DNA of 64,000 nucleotides, from assembly GCA_022749755.1 (NCBI GenBank), contig CM040444.1, forward strand, positions 2,177,026 to 2,241,025, in the 5' to 3' direction. The DNA is from Azadirachta indica (lineage: Eukaryota > Streptophyta > Magnoliopsida > Sapindales > Meliaceae). The translations under genes were made by a program, and so were the position numbers. Below the pieces are notes generated by a model. That model searched no databases. It was given only the letters and a program-made list of their open reading frames with translations, and was not told the DNA's origin. This document shows positions 57,586 to 64,000 of this stretch, piece after piece (the stretch's first letter is position 1; each line of letters opens with the position of its first letter).

Positions 57586-57605
57586 ATCTCCAACAACAAC
57601 ACCAA
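57586..57605 (-). other. primer binding site (tRNA-Asp type), transition-rich
   Basis: Minus strand TGGTGTTGTTGTTGGAGATT stands where TGGCGCCGTTGCCGGGGATT would match tRNA-Asp. Almost all differences are C-to-T or G-to-A, as expected from deamination of methylated cytosines. Separated from the LTR end (GTATCA) by AGTTTT. Confidence 0.6.
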
Positions 57606-57610
57606 AAACT

Positions 57611-58805
57611 TGATACGTTCTCACAAAACCCGCAAGTATACGGGGTTGTACAAGTAATAAGTGGAAAAGAAGGGGTTCTCGTACCCACGAGGACTCGGTT
57701 TTTGAATTTTTAAATTAAGTATTACAATTATGGAAAATGAACTTTGTCTAGTCACTCAAAAATTGCGAGAGCAGGAAAATATAAAGAAACATTACAAAAA
57801 AAAGCAACTAAATTGACTAGCAAAAATAAAAGCCCACTAATTAAGCTAATAAAGAGAGTATGTGCCAAAATTGATATGAAAATGGTTCTAGTATTTTGAT
57901 TTCACCTAACCTTCACCACATCTATCCTAATTCAGAATTTGCTAAATTTTCATTTTTAATACACTAGTCACAGGTTTTAAGTAACCTCTTTCCCCTCTCT
58001 TAAATATCGAACTAAGTTTATGTTTAACTAAACCAACCGATATCTCTATCTGATTGAATTAGCTATATGATCTTTAAGTCTAATGTATTTTTAACTCTTA
58101 AAAGTTAATTCACCTCCCGGTTCATTAAATCTCAAGTGTTAATGTGATTATCTAATCTTTGATGTTCTCTATAACTCTTAATATATTAAACTGAGTTTTT
58201 CAAATCCCATGAACAATTTAAATTATTCCTAGTACCATTTTATTCATGTTTAATCTAATAATTCATTATGCAATAAACCATTAGCATTAAGTGCAAGAAA
58301 AATCCAAGTGGCTAAAAACTAATAACAATAACAAATTCCTTAATTAGTTAAAACATGGTTGAATTAGACTTCATCAAAATCTTAGAATATAAAAAATTTA
58401 ACCTAACATATTAACAATCAAGCACAAGTTCATAGTGAAATTTATCATCTATGGGCTGAAATTCAGTCTAGGGTGAACAGTTGTAGCATTGCCACGCCCT
58501 TGCTTCTGAAATCTTCATGGTGCAGACGCACCTTGCTTTTTACCTCACTCAAAAGAGTGGAATAGTGTATAGCCCATGAATCTTTGTTTCTTGCATTTAA
58601 GTTCTTGATTTCCTTGCATTTTGGTCTCATTTTTATAACTTGTCTCTTTTGTCCCATTTTTGTGCCGCTTATCACTTTAACTGTTATTTTCTTTATTTCT
58701 GGACAAAAACGTAGAATTTTATCAAAACAACACTACTGCTTGAGGATGTACGCATATATTTATGTTTGAAAGTAAAAAATAAGTGAGTAAACTACTCACT
58801 TATTA
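57611..58805 (-). repeat. 5' LTR of the reverse Athila-like element, promoter deleted
   Basis: Runs from the U3 start (TAATAAGTGAGTAG) at 58805 to GAACGTATCA at 57611. Compared with the inverted LTR at 52672 it lacks about 310 bases, between the block matching 53165 and the block matching 53475, which include the TATA box and GA tract. It also preserves the uninterrupted target site of the SINE-like insertions (ATAATGAATTATTAGATTAA on the minus strand near 58240). Confidence 0.7.
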
Positions 58806-58810
58806 GTGTT

Positions 58811-59790
58811 TCCCTTACACTCACACAAAAACTTGATCAAAGATTTGATCAAGTGATATACAAACACTATTTCTATTGGATGCTATAAATGAAAGATAGA
58901 ATGTGTAATGAAGTTGGTGTTTAATTTGCAAATGAAAGCTCAAATCTTTGTAATACACTTTTAAAACATGGAACAAACTTTTCCAAGGGTGCAAAACTCG
59001 TTCAAAATAAATTTATGCTAGTATTTGTAATAAGAGTAGAAAACTAGTCCTTACTAGTTCTTAGAGGAGATAATAATTGAATTTCCAGATGTTTGGTTGA
59101 CCAGATAGATCATGTCGGTCGACCACATGTTTAATTTAATTTAGGAGACATTCTACTTGTAGTTCGATCAACTAGATTGGTGGGGTTGGAGTGAAAACAA
59201 AAAAGTAAAAATCGAAAACTCAAGAAGTTGGTCGATCGGGTTGGTAGGGTCGGTCAACTAGACACTATTCACAACTTTTAAAATTTTTCATTTTAGTACT
59301 AAAGTATTTATTTGAAAGAAGAAAGATTAGAAGAAGATTCCACAGAAGAATTTGTTCTTCAAAACCCAAGACTTATATTGCTAAGGCTCTTCAGTTTGGT
59401 CCTCTCTCTGTAGGAGTTCTCATCACTTTTCTCCTCCTTTTATAGGCTACAAGACACATAGTTCTTTTATTCACATACCATTTGATCAAGATGAAGATGT
59501 TCCAACATGCTTTGAAGAGGTTTCTTCTGTTACTCATCATTCTCTCAAAAAGGAAAAGGAAGACCTTAACCCATCTTTTGAAAGTTATAAGATAAGCCTC
59601 CTTTTAACTTGTATAAGTGCTTATTTACTTAGAGGAGTCCTTTAAGATTATATACTTTTTTACATATTTCATTAGCTCTTAAATGAAAGGTATATGGAAG
59701 ATAGATATTGAATGTAAAAAAATGTAATAAATATTTTATCTTTATTAACTAAGGAATTTTTAACATCCAAAAGGGGGATTGAATTGGGTG
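58811..59790 (-). repeat. Sirevirus-like LTR (reverse), right part
   Basis: Continues the LTR fragment broken at 52671; across the insertion the sequence joins as ...CCAAGAGTGTT + TCCCTTACACTC.... A GGTCGATCGGGTTGGTAGGG block at 59230 recalls the 5' LTR of the complete Sirevirus. Near 59768 a second cytosine-rich LTR-end motif (AAAAGGGGGATTGAATTGG) appears, so a second partial LTR may abut here. The right border is not resolved. Confidence 0.4.
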
Positions 59791-59809
59791 TTCAATAAAT
59801 TAAACAACT

Positions 59810-60545
59810 AACTACAAGAAAAACTAGTTTTAATGCGAAAGGTTTTAAAGACGACAAAAATTTTGTTACTGAAACTCCTTTCAATGACGACATTTTTATC
59901 GTCATCACTAAAAAACACAAAGAAAAAATTCATAAAAAATTATGACTTTTAGTAACAACAATATTATCGCTAAAGATGTATTATTAGCAACAACATAGTA
60001 TGTCATCACTAATAGTATTAGCACCATATGGTGCCAAACTCATAGTGACAAGAGGATGGCTTTTGGTAGCAAAAACTTTTGTTGCGCAAAGTAGACCTTT
60101 TAACGACAAAAGATGTTGTTATTAATACATTTTTTTTGCGACAACTTTCTCTGTTGTCCTTGAAAATCTATTTAGCAACATTAAGCTATCGTTGCTAAAG
60201 AGTGTATCTATAGCGAACTTGAAGACATTTTTAGCGACAACATTTGTCGTTGCTATTTTTAGCTGCCATCATTTTAGCAATGACTATTCTTGTCATCGCT
60301 AAAAGTAGTTTTTAGCGACACCATCAATATTGTCATTGCTAAAACATAAACAAAAAATTAATTAAAATATTTTAACTTTTAGCGACGACCGCATCACCAC
60401 TAAAAATAGACTTTTGGCAATGGCATATCCAATCATTGGCACTAGATGGCACCAAAAGTGGGTGACTAAAATGACGACTTTAGTGACCATATACGACATT
60501 GTTAAAAGATGATCTTTTAGCGATGATAACAGTCGTTGCCTAAAG
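59810..60545. mobile_element. CACTA-like terminus with subterminal hairpin repeats
   Basis: Begins ACTACAAGAAAAACTAG (consensus CACTACAAGAAAAA) and is followed by many copies of TTTAGCGACGACA-like motifs in direct and inverted orientation (for example TTTTTAGCGACAACATTTGT then GTCGTTGCTATTTTTAGC near 60220-60265). Such arrays are the subterminal transposase-binding repeats of CACTA elements. No matching right end or transposase was found, so it is a fragment or is interrupted. Confidence 0.6.
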
Positions 60546-61104
60546 ATATAAAAAAAATAAGGGTAATTTTCAATTTATCTACTAATTTATTGAAAATCTT
60601 CACAAATAATTTAATTTTTTAAAAATATTCAGCTCTGACCCTAGATAATGAAATGACACACTTACCCTTATTATTGTTAATATTGTATATGCAAAGACAA
60701 AAATGACCTTCTATAGTGAAAAAATAAAATTTACTCTATTTATAATTAATAATTTATATTTTATTGAGAAAAATAAATTACTTATATATTAAAATTAATT
60801 TAAAATTTTCTATTCAAAATAAATAAAATTAACTTGAATTAAATTATATATCAAAATAAATCATATATAAAATTAATTATTAATTAATTAATTAAAAATA
60901 ATTTAATTAACGAAGGTTGCGAGGGATTAATTTTGCGCAAAACAAAGGTTGGGTTTGTGTGATTTCTTTGGCATTTGTCTCTAAAAATTTCACTCTCATC
61001 ATGATACTAAGGTGATGAGTATATGACTACTAAAGAGCAAAGAAAAATCATGGTCCTGATTTTGGATTTTCTTATGATTTTAGAATTTGTTTGAATTATA
61101 TCTA
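60546..61104. other. AT-rich DNA between two CACTA termini
   Basis: No gene or repeat family recognised. Contains TTAATTAA runs (60870-60910). Confidence 0.4.
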
Positions 61105-61520
61105 CACTACTACAAAAGCGGCTTTCTTGATAGAAGGGCTTGTGATAAATATGGCTTCTATCACAAAACCTTGATATAATTTTATCAATAACATTCACGC
61201 TAAAACTAGAGATAACTTTGGAGATTTTCGTGACAAAAGAATGTCAACTAATGATGACATATGGCTTATGACAAAATGACAAACACTTGTTTACTGTATA
61301 AATAGTGTCGTTTGGGTTGATTTTTAAGTTTTACGAAAATAAAACGACATTGTAATTGCTCTGTCAATCCATATAAGTAATGACATCATTTGCTATTTTT
61401 TTTTAATTTAACATAAAGATTTAAACGATGTTGTTTGGTATTGTTTTTATTTGGCTTAATAACTAAAATGATGTCGTTTTATTGGTTTTCTCAAAAAAAC
61501 AATGTCGTTTTTCAGACCTC
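61105..61520 (+). mobile_element. CACTA-like 5' terminus, same family as 33682 end
   Basis: Starts CACTACTACAAAAGCGGC and parallels the reverse of the right end at 33682 for about 150 bases (TTTC-TGATAGA, TTGTGATA, ATCAATAAC-TTC-CGCTAAAACT). It is followed by repeated ATGTCGTTTT/AAACGACAT motifs at 61305-61510. The other end is not seen and may lie beyond the window. Confidence 0.6.
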
Positions 61521-64000
61521 AAACAATATGCAAATTTGACCTTAAAAATTTTCAATTGTCCAAAAATTCTTCTTCACTATGTCCTAATTAACTCTCACTG
61601 ACCCAAATTGCATGCAGTTAAATCTTCACCCTTGTCATCAATTCTATGCCTTTGTTGTCAAATCTCAAACTACATTCTGATTGTTTCACTTGCTGTGACT
61701 TTGTCTTAAACCACATTAACTTGTATTCATTGATAGTTTAACAACATTCATCGAGGTTAGCATCCTTAAATTTCATTTATGTAATTACATCCCTCATTGA
61801 ATTAATTTCACGGATTTCCTATTACTTGTACAATTGTAGAATTATGTTAGGTTATACTTGTTCCTAGGGTTTCAGTGGTTGGAGAGTGGTGGTTGGATGT
61901 TGACGTAAAGATGTGCTTCCTTACTTGTCAGAAGTAAGTTCGTTAGCATATTTTATATTTTAATTGAATTACATTTGTACTAATTTGATGTTTTTATGGT
62001 TGGATAATCGAAGAAAGGGTGTTCGATGATTGGAATATTGGGAGTGTTTTGTGGTTGGAATTTTATGTGCTTTGCTTGTAATATACTTTGCTTGTCTCTT
62101 AATTTCATGCATATTGCGTACAACAAACATAGCATAAAGAATTTATTGTGTACTATTTTAATATATTTTCTATTTGGTGGTTATGCTTTAGTGAGCTGTG
62201 GTCCTTGATTTGTTTTATCACATGTCATGTTTGCTTTTGGTGATTGAGCTAGGTGCATATATGGTTTTTGTATAAAACAGCAACCAAAGTTTGTGGAGGG
62301 GTAGGTTCTACTTTTTTATGTCTGTATAGTAGGTGAAATTAATTAGCACACAAGATAATTATATACTATGGACAAATCTAAAAAGTAAGAACAAAATTAC
62401 AAACCCAGAAACACTCTTGGAAAACTGATGCCACTATGTAATCAAAACTTTAGAAAACTGCTTCCATATATGTCTAGTTTTTTGGTACAATAAGGCTACT
62501 TGCATGCCGGCTTTAATATAAAATGTATACAAAAGAACCAAATTACCCGTAAAACGTGCTTTTTGGTCTTGTAAGCCTTTTTCCTCACATTCATCTTATA
62601 TATATTCAAAGCTTTATTACAATCATGATATACAGCAAAGCATTATTGTAAAAAGCTAGAACAAAATAAATTAAACAAACAAATACCATTCATTTTTTGG
62701 CTTGTTAAAATATGAGAATTTATACCACTCAATAAACTGGCCAACAACCCATTCACCCAATACATGTAAGCAAGAAAAAAAGCACCAAATAAGAAATACA
62801 CGTTGTCACACATCATGGCAAGTAAAATGAAAATGAAAAGCTTCAAGATATACATTTATGTTTTTAAAATGGTGGGTTTTTCGTTTACTACTTTGAGATA
62901 GGGCAGGACCACATATATTTTATATTTGCAATGGCTACATTTAATTCATACATATAGATCTTATACCTTTACTTTATTATCATCATTCCCATGATATAAT
63001 TAAAGCAGTTAATGATATCTTGGGACAATTCTTCAGCTCTACATATACATACAATAATTATTATATTATATGCAAGAAACATCACTTACTAATATATGTT
63101 AATTGGCAAAACTTTCAAACCCACTTTTTCATTTTTTTTCTTCTCTTTTGTTTTTGTTTTTCTTATTCTTTGTGCAAAGCTAGGCTTGATTTTTTGTGTT
63201 TACATCTGTAACTAGAAACTAAAAATGAAAACAGCAAAAAATGGTGGGGAAATTATGGAATTATAAATAAAATCTTAAAGCTCTATACCCAAGAATGCAT
63301 TCAATAAGGACTATAATTCCCCTCTCCCTTCTTTATCCTACAAAATAATTATCCTAGTTGAACCATACAGCTGCCAATAGGATATAATTATTCTAGAAGG
63401 TCAAAATGCCAATTGTACAAGAGGTAAAACAAAAAATGAATATAATGACTAATAAACAAGGTGTATAATTTAGAAAATTGAATAGAATACATCATTTGCA
63501 TATATGGGTATATTTTTCTTTGGGTTTTGAAACTTCCCAGCAACATAGAAGATGAAAAGAAATTATTATATTTGAAAGTCAGTGAATAAAATTTGAAATG
63601 AGCTTGTTGAAAGTCAATTAATAGTCTAATTGTGCGCAATGTTTTGCAGCTTTCTTTACTGTAAGTTGCTGTTCTTATTGTTTTGCAGCAAGAACAAAAT
63701 AGATCTTCTTTTGCTAACATGGAAAATTCCATAATATTTGAAAAAATATATATTTTAGATAGAATGTAAGCAGTTTAGAAACTACTTAACCTTTTATTCT
63801 TCGATTGAAAGGTTAGTTTCTTAAGTTATATTTTATGTAAAAACTCGAGTAAGCATTAATATAAATATATATAATAGACATAATCAAATTTTTAAAGACA
63901 TACATGACTCTTAGTTTGCTTACTTTTGGTTGACTTTCTAGGTTTGCAGTTTATTAAGACACTATAGACAAATCATGGATAAAACACGATAAATTGTCAA
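61521..64000. other. no gene recognised
   Basis: AT-rich DNA with scattered short frames on both strands. None shows a domain, codon bias or splice structure that I can support. The first few hundred bases may be internal sequence of the CACTA-like element starting at 61105. Confidence 0.4.

Larger units (their letters stand above)
52672..58805 (-). mobile_element. rearranged, deleted Athila-like element with two U3 ends
   Basis: Flanked by GTGTT at 52667-52671 and 58806-58810, so the whole block behaves as one integrated unit. From the right on the minus strand: 5' LTR (58805-57611), tRNA-Asp-type primer site, gag, integrase, polypurine tract and the first 200 bases of the 3' LTR (54385-54190). 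The LTR then switches to the + orientation and runs from about 54189 back to a U3 start at 52672. Protease, RT and RNase H are missing. It is non-autonomous and dead. Confidence 0.7.

Noticed and set aside
63388..63732. 114-residue minus-strand ORF near the right edge
   Set aside because: Composition follows the AT-rich DNA, no recognisable domain, and no supporting splice or promoter context.

Overview
The window is plant nuclear DNA, almost certainly from a eudicot. It is very AT-rich, has GT-AG introns, and is packed with plant-specific retroelements (Athila-type Ty3/gypsy, Sirevirus-type Ty1/copia, CACTA, MULE, MITEs). No bacterial or organellar features are visible. Protein names come from reading motifs by eye; no database search was run.

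Only two genes look functional. They are paralogous AVT1-type vacuolar amino-acid transporters (AAAP family) on the + strand: copy 1 (coding exons 2724-2808, 4622-5232, 6265-6786; 405 aa) and copy 2 (43470-43551, 45901-46511, 47381-47899; 403 aa). Each has a conserved non-coding leader exon about 0.8 kb upstream. Homology runs from the leader exon to about 0.5 kb past the stop codon (about 1850-7262 and 42565-48415), so a segment of about 5.5 kb was duplicated and about 35 kb of transposons now separates the copies.

The 35 kb between them is a set of nested insertions. A MULE transposase relic (7260-8630) is followed by one Athila-like element whose two 1.5-kb LTRs (8756-10232 plus a short tail near 12036-12047, and 35288-36787) enclose 28 kb. 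Inside it lie a reverse solo LTR in the 5' LTR (10233-12030), a decayed gag-pol (12300-17400), a reverse solo LTR with a perfect 5-bp target duplication (18161-19749), and a CACTA-like transposon (20937-33682) that splits the 3' env-position ORF. The CACTA element carries two MITEs and a decayed Sirevirus (24176-32601). Beyond the Athila element are a reverse gypsy gag/leader fragment with a Tourist-type MITE (36788-39857) and a truncated reverse Athila LTR (39858-40477).

Right of copy 2 are a decayed mobile region with a two-copy tandem repeat and a plant-mobile-domain relic (48416-52148), then a Sirevirus-like LTR fragment split by a second, minus-strand Athila-like element (52672-58805, TSD GTGTT). 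That element is abnormal: both ends are U3 starts, it has lost PR-RT-RNase H, and its inverted left LTR carries two tandem 165-bp insertions. Each insertion joins an LTR U5 end to a complete antisense tRNA-Asp including CCA, a SINE-like arrangement. Two CACTA termini (59810 and 61105) follow. From about 61520 to 64000 no gene was recognised.
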